DNA of 32,879 nt from assembly GCA_015709215.1 (NCBI GenBank), contig JACCQN010000039.1, positions 1 to 32,879 of the forward strand. The letters run 5' to 3'. Below are positions 1-6,466 of the stretch, in pieces. The translations under genes and the position numbers were made by a program. The notes beneath the pieces were generated by a model that saw only the letters and a list, made by a program, of their open reading frames with translations, was not told the DNA's origin and made no database searches. The DNA comes from Bacteroidales bacterium (GTDB lineage: Bacteria; Bacteroidota; Bacteroidia; Bacteroidales; F082). How positions within the stretch are numbered: position 1 is the stretch's first letter; every line of letters starts with the position of its first letter.

Positions 1-8
1 AAACCGGT

Positions 9-154
9 CAACCTCGAAGAGGTTGCGCTATTGTAGTATAGACGTCACAGCAAAAACATCAACCCAGAATGGGTTGAGCTATTGTAGAAAAAATCACAAA
101 AAATACCCATCAACCTCTACCTGAAGGCAAAGTTGGTCAGGCAGAATGGGTTGT
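9..154 (+). repeat. Left cluster of palindromic REP-like repeats
   Basis: Two clear copies of a roughly 28-base unit lie at 9-36 and 60-87, start to start 51 bases apart. Each is a perfect 7-bp stem around a GAA loop (first copy CAACCTC-GAA-GAGGTTG) followed by a conserved tail, (C/A)GCTATTGTAG. A degenerate third copy around 139-154 keeps only the right half of the stem and lacks the tail. The stems differ between copies in a compensated way (CAACCTC/GAGGTTG against CAACCCA/TGGGTTG), so the folded shape seems to be what is conserved. The copies are too divergent for a CRISPR. The nearby Y1 transposase suggests REP-type elements. Confidence 0.7.
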
Positions 155-215
155 GGTTCCATACCCTGCAAACGATATAATGCTACAATCAACAGCAATA
201 TACACCAAAAACCAC

Positions 216-223
216 TATATTTG
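216..223 (+). promoter_or_regulatory. Possible -7 promoter element (TATATTTG) for the transposase
   Basis: TATATTTG matches the Bacteroidetes TAnnTTTG -7 consensus and ends 42 bases before the transposase ATG. I see no matching TTTG at the expected -33 spacing, so this is a weak call. Confidence 0.3.
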
Positions 224-265
224 TTACACCAAAAACACATTATGTAACGCAAAAAAACAAATCCA

Positions 266-727
266 ATGTCAGCAGGTGTATATACCCAACTTTACGTTCA
301 ACTGGTTTTCAGTCCTAAAATCCATTCTCCCATTCAAAGCATTGTATTTCAAGACAGCTTGAATAAATACATTTCTGGTATTGTAAATCGACTTGGTCAT
401 AAATCATTAGCTGTTAATGGTATGCATGATCACATTCACATTCTTTACGGCATGAAGCCCAGTCTGTCTGTATCCGATACAGTTAAGGAAATTAAGCGGG
501 TTTCTTCAAGGTTTATCAAAGAAGAAGGGAGAATATTAAAATTTGAATGGCAAACCGGATATGGTACATTCTCCTATAGCAGGTCTGATATTGACAAAGT
601 AATCAAATACATAATCAACCAGCGGGAACACCATAAAAAAGAGACTTTCAAAGAAGAATATTTGCGTTTTCTAAGAGAGTTTGAGATTGAATACCAATCT
701 GAATATCTGTTTGATTTTCATGAATAA
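266..727 (+). CDS. IS200-type / REP-associated Y1 transposase
   Basis: A 153-residue single-domain Y1 (HUH) transposase of the IS200/IS605 superfamily, which nicks and joins single-stranded DNA through a tyrosine. The metal-binding HUH motif is visible as HDHIHIL near residues 54-60. The GYGTFSYS segment around residues 98-105 carries candidate catalytic tyrosines, followed by the family's typical YIINQREHHKK helix. The length matches compact single-gene members. No tnpB accessory gene is adjacent. It sits between two clusters of palindromic repeats that end in TTGTAG, the arrangement expected of a REP-associated transposase (RAYT) with its target elements. The copy appears intact. It could instead be an ordinary IS200-like element whose ends I have not located exactly. 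Confidence 0.9.
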   Translation: MSAGVYTQLYVQLVFSPKIHSPIQSIVFQDSLNKYISGIVNRLGHKSLAVNGMHDHIHILYGMKPSLSVSDTVKEIKRVSSRFIKEEGRILKFEWQTGYGTFSYSRSDIDKVIKYIINQREHHKKETFKEEYLRFLREFEIEYQSEYLFDFHE

Positions 728-746
728 GCTTGAACCATTGGGCAAA

Positions 747-881
747 TATTAATCTGAAACAGCATGTTTCTGTTCCGTCAGGAAGGGTAAATAACCCTCA
801 GATTAATAGCGAAACCGATACTGGCTAGCATACTTTTATTCATTGTTTGTGGTAAATAACCTTCAGATTAATAACGAAACC
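747..881 (+). repeat. Direct repeat pair plus an inverted copy downstream of the transposase
   Basis: A 31-base unit beginning GGTAAATAACC is present at 786-816 and again at 851-881 with two mismatches, 65 bases apart. Its core TTCAGATTAATA (862-873) also occurs inverted at 747-758, 20 bases after the transposase stop codon. This block is unrelated to the TTGTAG palindromes. It may mark the right end of the mobile element or a separate short repeat family. No coding potential is evident. Confidence 0.55.
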
Positions 882-920
882 CCTTCAGCTTGCCTGACAG
901 TGCCAGCAGGCAGGGGTTTT
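877..920 (+). terminator. Terminator-like hairpin after the transposase
   Basis: Left arm AAACCCC (877-883) plus TGCCTG (891-896) pairs with CAGGCA (907-912) plus GGGGTTT (913-919), with a 7-base bulge on the left side. It is followed by a T-rich stretch, as in a rho-independent terminator. The left arm overlaps the end of the second direct repeat, so the hairpin may belong to the element itself. Confidence 0.5.
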
Positions 921-945
921 ATTCTTCTTTTTAAGAACGTTTTTG

Positions 946-974
946 CTACAATAGCCAGAACCCCTTGTGGGTTC
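946..974 (-). repeat. Inverted copy of the palindromic repeat
   Basis: Read on the minus strand this gives GAACCCACAAGGGGTTC, then a CTATTGTAG tail: the same architecture as the copies at 9-87, but in opposite orientation and with an altered loop. It is the only clear reversed copy and lies between the transposase and the right cluster. Confidence 0.6.
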
Positions 975-1016
975 ATTTGATTCTTGCTGTCAGGAATACA
1001 TCAGTTTCAGCCTTCT

Positions 1017-1152
1017 CAACCCGTAATGGGATGTGATATTGTAGCAAAAGCAAAAGATCGCAGCGAATCCCACCAACCCGGAACGGGTTGCGTTATTAAA
1101 GCAAGAGCAATAGAAAAATCCCACCAATCTCGAAGAGGTTGCGCTATAAAAC
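1017..1152 (+). repeat. Right cluster of palindromic REP-like repeats
   Basis: Three copies start at 1017, 1074 and 1125 (57- and 51-base spacing). The middle copy has a perfect CAACCCG-GAA-CGGGTTG stem. The third differs from perfect pairing by one G-T-type change, and the first has two mismatches. Tails read ATATTGTAG, TTATTAAAG and CTATAAAAC, so the TTGTAG end decays along the cluster. The last copy ends 14 bases before the stop codon of the convergently oriented lipoprotein gene. Confidence 0.7.
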
Positions 1153-1166
1153 AAATACAAGACCCA

Positions 1167-1559
1167 TTAATTCGTGCTTTGACTACACTGGTCAATTCCT
1201 TCGTAGATAGTTGTTTCTGTTGTTGCTTTATATGAAACTTTAATCGAACCGTCAGTAACATTACCCACAGCTCCGGCCTGCATGTTTTTTTGATTACTCA
1301 GGCTAACTGTTATCTCTTGTGGTTCAGGGTTTTGTAACTCAACTTTTCCACTTTCGTCGTAATAGAAAAAACTGCTGATAGTATAATCACCCGAAGCCTC
1401 CAATTTATAGGTCACATTCAAACTGGCTTCCTCAAAACTGGTTGATGCAGTTTCCAGATCACAGCTTAACGGATCAGTTTCATCATCTTTTTTGCAGCTC
1501 GAAAAGCTGACAGCGGTGATAAGTAAAATACTGAAAAATAATGTTATAATGTTCTTCAT
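1167..1559 (-). CDS. Small putative lipoprotein, unknown function
   Basis: A 130-residue exported protein. The N-terminus is a hydrophobic signal segment ending in SFSSC, with Cys22 as the likely lipidated residue, followed by KKDDETD, a pattern common in Bacteroidetes surface lipoproteins. The mature part is Thr/Ser-rich with alternating beta-type segments, and I recognise no enzyme motif. The ATG at 1559 is the natural start because the signal peptide begins there. The gene stands alone, with a repeat cluster directly beyond its stop. Its role is not predictable from sequence. Confidence 0.75.
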   Translation of the reverse strand: MKNIITLFFSILLITAVSFSSCKKDDETDPLSCDLETASTSFEEASLNVTYKLEASGDYTISSFFYYDESGKVELQNPEPQEITVSLSNQKNMQAGAVGNVTDGSIKVSYKATTETTIYEGIDQCSQSTN

Positions 1560-1649
1560 ACTGATATTTGTGTCATTAATTTACTCCTGTCCGGTAAAAT
1601 GTTATGTCGTCCTACAGGTTTTGAAATGGCAAGGGTAAGCCATTATTTC

Positions 1650-1700
1650 ACCAACATTTTGTCCCTAAAGAGGCCATCCTGTAAGAGACAATATGTTGGT
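1650..1700. repeat. Imperfect 14-bp inverted repeat in an intergenic region
   Basis: ACCAACAT (1650-1657) plus TTGTC (1659-1663) pairs with GACAA (1687-1691) plus ATGTTGGT (1693-1700). There is one central mismatch and a 23-base loop. It lies in the 271-base gap between the lipoprotein and thioesterase genes, where I see no other gene. It may be a structured 5' leader, an operator or a remnant of a small mobile element. Confidence 0.5.
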
Positions 1701-1830
1701 AAAAGTTAAGTTTAGGATAACAATAGTTTCCGTAGGGGCTAGATCTCTCAATCGATTAAGAATTTTATGTGAATTTTATCGGGCAATAAAGCTGTAAATT
1801 AATATTGGTGTTATTATGTGGTATTCCGGG

Positions 1831-2208
1831 TTAATTCAAAAATTTCGATTTATCAACGATATAACGAATATGGGTGCCATGCCCGACCAGAATCTCATCA
1901 TCCCACACCTGCAATTCAAAAACTAACTTGCGACCGTTCACTTCAACCAATTCACTTTCGCACACTATCTCGGCACCTATTTTACTTGCTTTGAGGTGTT
2001 TCATGTCAACAGCAAAACCCACAGTAGTGTATTGTTGGGGTAGTTGATCATGAATACTTTTTAAGGCAGTCATTTCCATCAGGGCAATCATGGCAGGAGT
2101 GGCAAATACCGGTACCAGACCCGACCCGTATGCCATAGCTGTATCTTTTTCGCTAACGATCAAACGCTCCCTGCCCCGCGTATTGGGTTTTATTTGAACA
2201 TCCATCAT
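1831..2208 (-). CDS. Hot-dog fold thioesterase, FlK-like
   Basis: A 125-residue single-domain protein resembling the fluoroacetyl-CoA thioesterase (FlK) branch of the hot-dog superfamily, enzymes that hydrolyse small acyl-CoA thioesters. The family triad can be placed at Thr37 (VFATPAM), Glu45 (ALMEMTA) and His71 (DMKHLKA). The C-terminal GHGTHIRYIV strand is also typical. Two consecutive ATGs (2206-2208 and 2203-2205) open the gene. The first forms a TAATG junction with the stop codon of the OsmC gene, so the two are translationally coupled. The substrate is unknown; fluoroacetyl-CoA itself is unlikely in this setting. Confidence 0.85.
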   Translation of the reverse strand: MMDVQIKPNTRGRERLIVSEKDTAMAYGSGLVPVFATPAMIALMEMTALKSIHDQLPQQYTTVGFAVDMKHLKASKIGAEIVCESELVEVNGRKLVFELQVWDDEILVGHGTHIRYIVDKSKFLN

Positions 2209-2615
2209 TAATCCTTAAATATCAGTTCGATATGTTGTTTTACTTCAGGGTGCAGGCTTAGAGCAACAGGGCAGCTTTTGGAAATTTTGGTAAGTATCTT
2301 TTTCTGTTTGTCGGTATAATGGTAATCAGGAAACACCAAACGGATATGCACCTCGGCTATTCGCCGGGGGTCTGATGCCATCACTTTAGTAACATCTGCC
2401 TGTGTGCCATCAATGACAAAACCATGTTCGCGTGCTGCAATACCCATGATCGTTAGCATACAACTACCCAGGGCTGTTGCCACCAGATCAGTAGGAGAAA
2501 ACACCTCCCCCCGGCCTTTGTTATCAACCGGTGCATCCGTTAGCACTTTGGTACCTGATTGCAGGTGGGTCATTTCGGTTCGCAGATCGGAGGTATAGAT
2601 AATTTTTGAAGTCAT
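2208..2615 (-). CDS. OsmC/YhfA-family thiol-dependent protein
   Basis: About 135 residues of the OsmC/Ohr superfamily, which reduces organic hydroperoxides or related reactive species with a cysteine pair. Cys52 (ALGSCMLT) and Cys115 (SKSCPVALS) are at the expected places in the two alpha/beta halves. The frame is open to 2684, but I choose the ATG at 2615: homologues begin about here, and the extension would run through a promoter element (2634-2641) and the terminator of the gene upstream. It is co-transcribed with the thioesterase through a 1-base TAATG overlap. The exact peroxide or sulfur substrate cannot be told from sequence. Confidence 0.87.
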   Translation of the reverse strand: MTSKIIYTSDLRTEMTHLQSGTKVLTDAPVDNKGRGEVFSPTDLVATALGSCMLTIMGIAAREHGFVIDGTQADVTKVMASDPRRIAEVHIRLVFPDYHYTDKQKKILTKISKSCPVALSLHPEVKQHIELIFKD

Positions 2616-2633
2616 CGCAATACTGTTAGCTGG

Positions 2634-2641
2634 CAAATATA
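2634..2641 (-). promoter_or_regulatory. -7 promoter element (TATATTTG) for osmC-thioesterase
   Basis: On the minus strand TATATTTG matches TAnnTTTG and lies 18 bases upstream of the chosen ATG at 2615. It falls after the terminator of the preceding gene, as an independent promoter should. Confidence 0.45.
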
Positions 2642-2660
2642 TAGATTTTATATGCTTGAA

Positions 2661-2694
2661 AAGAAAAAAGCCCTCCGATATCACATCGGAAGGC
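2661..2694 (-). terminator. Rho-independent terminator of the Lys/Cys-rich peptide gene
   Basis: On the minus strand a 10-bp stem with one mismatch (plus-strand arms 2670-2679 and 2685-2694, 5-base loop) is followed by TTTTTTCTT. It ends the transcript of the gene at 2730-2969. Confidence 0.8.
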
Positions 2695-2729
2695 CCAAAC
2701 CAAATTAAAACAAAACGTTGGGATTAGGA

Positions 2730-2969
2730 TTATTTCTTGTCAGCCTTTTTGTCGTCATTGCAGGCTTCTTTTTTAGCTTTTGAATCGCAGCAAGAGGTTT
2801 TAGCTTCTTTGCAGCTTGAGTCTTTAGTGTTTTTCTTGGTGTCTTTTTTCTTTACTTCCTGCGTTAAGCTGATTACATCAGCATTTTCAGCGGCTACAAC
2901 AGTTTGTAATCCGGCAGTTCCAAAAGCAAAGAAGGCAACAAAAGATAAAATTAACGCAACTTTTTTCAT
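2730..2969 (-). CDS. Small secreted Lys/Cys-rich protein, unknown
   Basis: A 79-residue protein with a clear signal peptide (MKKVALILSFVAFFAFG, cleavage probably near AAENA). The mature tail is about 45 residues, dominated by Lys/Asp, with four cysteines (SSCKEAKTSCCD and EACND). There is no known domain. The cysteine spacing could suit metal binding or disulfides in the periplasm, but this is only inference. It has its own -7 element (3001-3008) and a strong terminator, so it is a real monocistronic unit. It is divergent from the two-component system at 3181, with which it shares a 211-base intergenic region, so co-regulation is possible. Confidence 0.75.
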   Translation of the reverse strand: MKKVALILSFVAFFAFGTAGLQTVVAAENADVISLTQEVKKKDTKKNTKDSSCKEAKTSCCDSKAKKEACNDDKKADKK

Positions 2970-3000
2970 AACTAGTATTCTTTTTAAGTTTTTATTAAGG

Positions 3001-3008
3001 CAAATGTA
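3001..3008 (-). promoter_or_regulatory. -7 promoter element (TACATTTG) of the small secreted protein
   Basis: On the minus strand TACATTTG fits TAnnTTTG exactly and is 31 bases upstream of the ATG at 2969. No clear -33 TTTG is seen. Confidence 0.4.
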
Positions 3009-3144
3009 CGCCTGCAGCTAAGGCATACTTGTTAAGGGTCTGTTAATAACTGTTAACGAAATGTTAAACATTTTTTATGCCTTGTATTCAGTGTACCTTT
3101 ATTGCGCTTTATATATGGAATAAGCTGTTGAAATGAAATTAAAC

Positions 3145-3152
3145 TAAGTTTG
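3145..3152 (+). promoter_or_regulatory. -7 promoter element (TAAGTTTG) of the histidine kinase gene
   Basis: TAAGTTTG matches the Bacteroidetes -7 box and ends 28 bases before the ATG at 3181. The nearest upstream TTG (3128-3130) is only 14 bases away, too short for a normal -33 box, so only the -7 is claimed. Confidence 0.4.
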
Positions 3153-3180
3153 CAGAAGCAAAACCCGCCGCCTGCTTATC

Positions 3181-4470
3181 ATGAAAAAAAGAGTTTTTAA
3201 CATTATAATCCTGCTAGCATTCGCGGCATTGTCCGGTGTGGTTGTAATGCAGGTTTACTGGATGCGTAATGCTTTTTTGCTCAAGGAAGAGCAGTATGAT
3301 AACAGTGTCCGTATAGCCATGAAATCGGTTTTGAACCGACTGCTTGAAGCGCATACTGATTCCGCTTTGCGGCTGCTATCGTCGCCCGATCCGTGTGTTT
3401 TTCAAAAAACAGAGGTTGGTGATGTGATTTCAGAACCGATATTGGATTCACTTATTAAGGCAGAGATGCGTTGCATGCAGGTGGGTGATGCCTATGAGTA
3501 CATGATCTACAACCGTTTGAATCGGCATGTTGTGATGGGCAATGTAAGCCAATATTCCGATGAACTGTTCATCTCGGAGCATCAGCAAAGCATAGAGGCT
3601 TTATTCAGCCCGGGCGACTATTATTTCAGTATGTATTTTCCTCAGAAAAGACGGCAGGTATTTTTACAGCTTTCGCTTTGGATGGTACTTTCAGCCATTT
3701 TCCTACTTGTTGTAATCCTGGGATTTTGGTACACGGTTTATACGGTGATCAGGCAGAAAAAGCTTTCCGAAATTAGAACCGATTTTATCAATAATATGAC
3801 CCATGAGTTTAAAACACCCATGGCAACTATTGGCCTGGCCTCTGAAATGCTTTTAAAACCTGCTGTGCTCAGTAATCAGGACAAAGCGCAGACCTATGCG
3901 CGTGTGATTCATCAGGAAAATGAACGACTACAGCATCAGGTGGAGCAGATTTTGCAGATTGCCATGCTTGAAAGGCAGGAGGTAACCCTCCAGATGAGAA
4001 GATTCGACCTTTGCCCTTTGATCTATGAATTGATCGAAGCTTTCAATTTGAGAGCCGAAGAGCTTGGTGGTCGGATAAGCCTTATAAAAGATTGTGAATC
4101 AGTATATATTTACGGTGATCGTTTTCATCTGCGACAACTTTTTTCTAATCTCCTTGATAATGCCTTGAAATACAACAAAAACATCCCTGTGATAGTGTTG
4201 ATGGTGAAAGTTGAGAATCAAATGGTGGAGGTTTCTGTTAAAGATAATGGTGTGGGCATTGCAGACGAAAAAAAGAAAGTGATTTTTAAAAATTTTTATC
4301 GGGTTCATACAGGCGATGTGCATGATGTAAAGGGCTTTGGCATAGGACTTTATTATGTAGAAAGAATTGTGCAGCTACACGGGGGAAAAGTGCTTGTAGA
4401 AAGTGAATTAGGAAAAGGAAGTACTTTTGTTGTGCAATTGCCTGCTATGGCAAAACCTATTGAGCCATGA
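3181..4470 (+). CDS. Sensor histidine kinase, RprX-like
   Basis: A 429-residue membrane kinase that passes an envelope signal to the response regulator encoded next. TM1 is at about residues 6-28 and TM2 at about 160-187, bracketing a periplasmic sensor of about 130 residues without a recognised fold. No HAMP domain is obvious. The dimerisation/phosphoacceptor helix is NNMTHEFKTPMA, with His208 phosphorylated. The ATPase domain shows the N box (LFSNLLDNALKYNKN), G1 (KDNGVGIAD) and G2 (GFGIGLYYV). All catalytic motifs are intact. The stop overlaps the regulator start by four bases (ATGA), which implies coupled translation. The pairing and regulator sequence recall RprX/RprY of Bacteroides fragilis; the signal is unknown. 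Confidence 0.95.
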   Translation: MKKRVFNIIILLAFAALSGVVVMQVYWMRNAFLLKEEQYDNSVRIAMKSVLNRLLEAHTDSALRLLSSPDPCVFQKTEVGDVISEPILDSLIKAEMRCMQVGDAYEYMIYNRLNRHVVMGNVSQYSDELFISEHQQSIEALFSPGDYYFSMYFPQKRRQVFLQLSLWMVLSAIFLLVVILGFWYTVYTVIRQKKLSEIRTDFINNMTHEFKTPMATIGLASEMLLKPAVLSNQDKAQTYARVIHQENERLQHQVEQILQIAMLERQEVTLQMRRFDLCPLIYELIEAFNLRAEELGGRISLIKDCESVYIYGDRFHLRQLFSNLLDNALKYNKNIPVIVLMVKVENQMVEVSVKDNGVGIADEKKKVIFKNFYRVHTGDVHDVKGFGIGLYYVERIVQLHGGKVLVESELGKGSTFVVQLPAMAKPIEP

Positions 4471-5168
4471 CAAATGCTGATCAAATATCAATTTTATTGG
4501 TTGAGGACGATCCCAATTTATGTATGGTTTTGCAGGATTTTCTGGAGCTGATGAGCTATAATGTGGTAATAGCTACTGATGGCTTATCAGGCCTGAGGAA
4601 TTTCAAAAATCACAGCATACACCTGTGCATATTGGATGTGATGTTGCCGAAAATGGATGGTTTTTCTTTAGCAAAGGAAATCAGGCAGATAAACCCACAG
4701 ATGCCGATAATCTTCCTCACAGCCAAATCGCTCAAGGAGGATAGGCTTAAAGGTTTTCAACTGGGCTGCGACGACTATATCACCAAGCCGTTCAGCACCG
4801 AGGAATTGCACCTGCGCATAAAAGCCATTATGCGGCGTTGCTATAAGCAGATGCCTGGTATTCAGGATGACAGCATTAAAATAGGAAAGTTCCGTTTTGA
4901 TGTGAAAAATCAGGTGCTGCATTCCGGTTTTGGCGATCAAACCCTCACACGCAAGGAGGCCGGACTGCTCAAATTACTTTTCGAATACAAAAATCAGGTG
5001 CTGACGCGCGAAGAGGCCTTGCAAAAAATTTGGGGCGACAGCGATTATTTTATCGGAAGAAGCATGGATGTCTTCATCGTTAAACTTCGGAAGTATTTAC
5101 GCGAAGACCCTGACGTTACCATCACCAATGTTCACGGAATAGGTTTTAAACTCGAAGTGAAAGACTAA
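4467..5168 (+). CDS. OmpR-family response regulator, RprY-like
   Basis: A 233-residue two-domain regulator. The receiver domain (about 7-122) has the acidic pair in LVEDD, phosphoacceptor Asp57 (CILDVMLPKMDG), Thr85 and Lys107 (DDYITKPF). A winged-helix DNA-binding domain follows (about 140-232), with the RSMDVFIVKLRKYL recognition-helix region and the terminal GIGFKL hairpin. LTAKSLKEDRLKGF and RSMDVFIVKLRK closely resemble B. fragilis RprY as I remember it. It is the cognate partner of the kinase just upstream (ATGA overlap). No target operator was identified; the divergent small-protein gene at 2730 is one candidate target. Confidence 0.95.
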   Translation: MTNADQISILLVEDDPNLCMVLQDFLELMSYNVVIATDGLSGLRNFKNHSIHLCILDVMLPKMDGFSLAKEIRQINPQMPIIFLTAKSLKEDRLKGFQLGCDDYITKPFSTEELHLRIKAIMRRCYKQMPGIQDDSIKIGKFRFDVKNQVLHSGFGDQTLTRKEAGLLKLLFEYKNQVLTREEALQKIWGDSDYFIGRSMDVFIVKLRKYLREDPDVTITNVHGIGFKLEVKD

Positions 5169-5299
5169 AAACCTAACTGATATCAGGCAAAAACGACATT
5201 TGATTCGATTACCCTATCGGACATTATATTGCTGACAATATCCACCTATATTTTGAAGATAATTTCATGCTCAATCTGTTGTCTGGTGCTCATCAGTAA
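5169..5299. other. Intergenic stretch, no feature seen
   Basis: Follows the response regulator stop. It contains a short CTGATATCAG palindrome at 5178-5187 without a T-tract, so it is not called as a terminator. The rest may include the lost 5' part of the pseudogene beginning about 5300, but I cannot recover it in any frame. Confidence 0.4.
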
Positions 5300-5601
5300 C
5301 TTGAGCTTATCGATTTTCAACTTGCCATGTTCAGTGCAGGGCACGGCCATGCAGGCGTACTAGTGATTTTGGCGCTGATTGCACAGTTTTTGCCGATCAT
5401 AGTCGTTGAGGGTCATCATGGACATGGTTTGTGAGAGGTGGATTTCCACTTGCTGCCATATTGGTAATTGGCGGGTTTTTTGCTGCTGCCGGTGGCCAAG
5501 GAACTACTGAGCCCAATGCCTTTATTTTGCTGTTGTATTCCCGAATGCTGCTGCTTGCTACTTGTCTGATAGTGCTTGGTGTTGGCTTATTGCGTAAATA
5601 A
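5300..5601 (+). pseudogene. Frameshifted remnant of a small polytopic membrane protein
   Basis: Two open stretches in different frames make a plausible single membrane protein. Segment one (5300-5431) contains FQLAMFSAGHGHAGVLVILA, then a histidine-rich HHGHG, then stop TGA at 5432. Segment two (about 5440-5598), shifted by one frame, gives GFPLAAILVIGGFFAAAGG, then PNAFILLLYS, a final hydrophobic helix ending GVGLLRK, and TAA at 5599-5601. From memory, the (R/S)AGH(G/A)HAGVL motif and the order of the parts fit an uncharacterised small membrane-protein family also seen in Actinobacteria. In-frame stops upstream of 5300 and the internal shift argue for decay. A sequencing indel could explain the shift, but not the missing N-terminus. 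Confidence 0.6.
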
Positions 5602-5620
5602 TTGGGCGGTGGATTTTTTG

Positions 5621-6466
5621 TTAAGCAAGATTATCCAATAAATCCATTTCGTTTGTATCCAGTTTGATTGCTGTTGCTGCAATATTCTCCAAAATGTGCT
5701 TTTCGCTGGTCATTTTTGGAATAGCCAGGGTGAGGGGTTTGTTCAGCAACCAGGCTAAAGCAATCTGCATGCGTGTGGCCTCGTGTTTTGCTGCAATTTC
5801 GTTGATGAGCGGTTGCTGCAAAGGGTTAGTTGCGCCTTTCAAGACAGGACGCCATGCGGTGATGCTGATACCTTTCGACTGGCAAAAAGGAATAATGGAG
5901 GCTTCCACGTCTTCGGTAATACGGCCGTTATTTCGGGTGAATAAGTTGTATTCCAGCTGATTGGTGATTAAAGGAGCATCTGTTAACCGTAGCACTTCAG
6001 CAGTTTGTTCAGCCGAGAAATTACTCAGTCCGAAATGTTTAATAAAGCCTTGTTCGAGCAACTCATTGATGGCTTTCATGGTTTCTTCGATTGGCACATC
6101 TGGATTTGGCCAGTGAAGCAGATACAAATCAAGATAAGCTGTCTGCAGCCTTTTCAAACTGTTATGGGCAGCGTTGATTACATCATGGTAGGCCAGCTGA
6201 TCACCGGAAACCTTGCTGGTGATAAGTAGTTTTTCCCGATTATAAGTTTTTATCGCCCTGGCCACAAGCTCTTCGGTGTGGCCATTGCCATAAATGGCTG
6301 CTGTATCGATATGACGGATGCCGTTTTCGAGGGCAAGCTGCATGGCCCTGACAAATTTATCATCCTCGCTTTTGTCAGGACTTTGACGGCCTCCCATTTC
6401 CCAGGTGCCAAAGCCTAAGATGGGCATGCTTATCGCGTCTTGAATCGTTATTTCTGGTATGATCAT
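5621..6466 (-). CDS. Aldo/keto reductase
   Basis: A 281-residue NAD(P)H-dependent aldo/keto reductase with the (beta/alpha)8 barrel and the complete catalytic tetrad: Asp54 and Tyr59 (HIDTAAIYGNG), Lys85 (ITSKV) and His118 (YLLHWP). The cofactor-binding C-terminal part (AIPKMTSEKHILENI) is present and the length is usual. It is the last gene of the operon, and its ATG overlaps the aldolase stop by four bases (ATGA). The coupling suggests it reduces an aldehyde made by the upstream aldolase, for example acetaldehyde or 2-(methylthio)acetaldehyde. That is inference from position; the sequence alone supports only a general aldehyde/ketone reductase. Confidence 0.93.
   Translation of the reverse strand: MIIPEITIQDAISMPILGFGTWEMGGRQSPDKSEDDKFVRAMQLALENGIRHIDTAAIYGNGHTEELVARAIKTYNREKLLITSKVSGDQLAYHDVINAAHNSLKRLQTAYLDLYLLHWPNPDVPIEETMKAINELLEQGFIKHFGLSNFSAEQTAEVLRLTDAPLITNQLEYNLFTRNNGRITEDVEASIIPFCQSKGISITAWRPVLKGATNPLQQPLINEIAAKHEATRMQIALAWLLNKPLTLAIPKMTSEKHILENIAATAIKLDTNEMDLLDNLA

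Noticed and set aside
153-362. Reading frame overlapping the transposase start
   Set aside because: Different frame from the clear transposase, low complexity, no homology signs.
9-1152. CRISPR array, suggested by regular 51-57 base spacing of repeats
   Set aside because: The copies differ in many positions, one is inverted, the array is split by a transposase gene, and there is no cas gene. REP-like elements explain it better.
984-1235. Short plus-strand reading frame across the right repeat cluster
   Set aside because: It is made of the palindromic repeats and antisense sequence of the lipoprotein gene, with no protein-like composition.
1831-2208. Fluoroacetate resistance thioesterase
   Set aside because: The FlK-like residues are present, but nothing nearby concerns fluorinated compounds, so only the family assignment is kept.
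2616-2684. Extended N-terminus for the OsmC protein
   Set aside because: It crosses the upstream gene's terminator and a promoter element, and homologues start at the ATG at 2615.
5178-5187. CTGATATCAG palindrome after the response regulator, as a terminator
   Set aside because: No loop and no T-tract; too short to be convincing.
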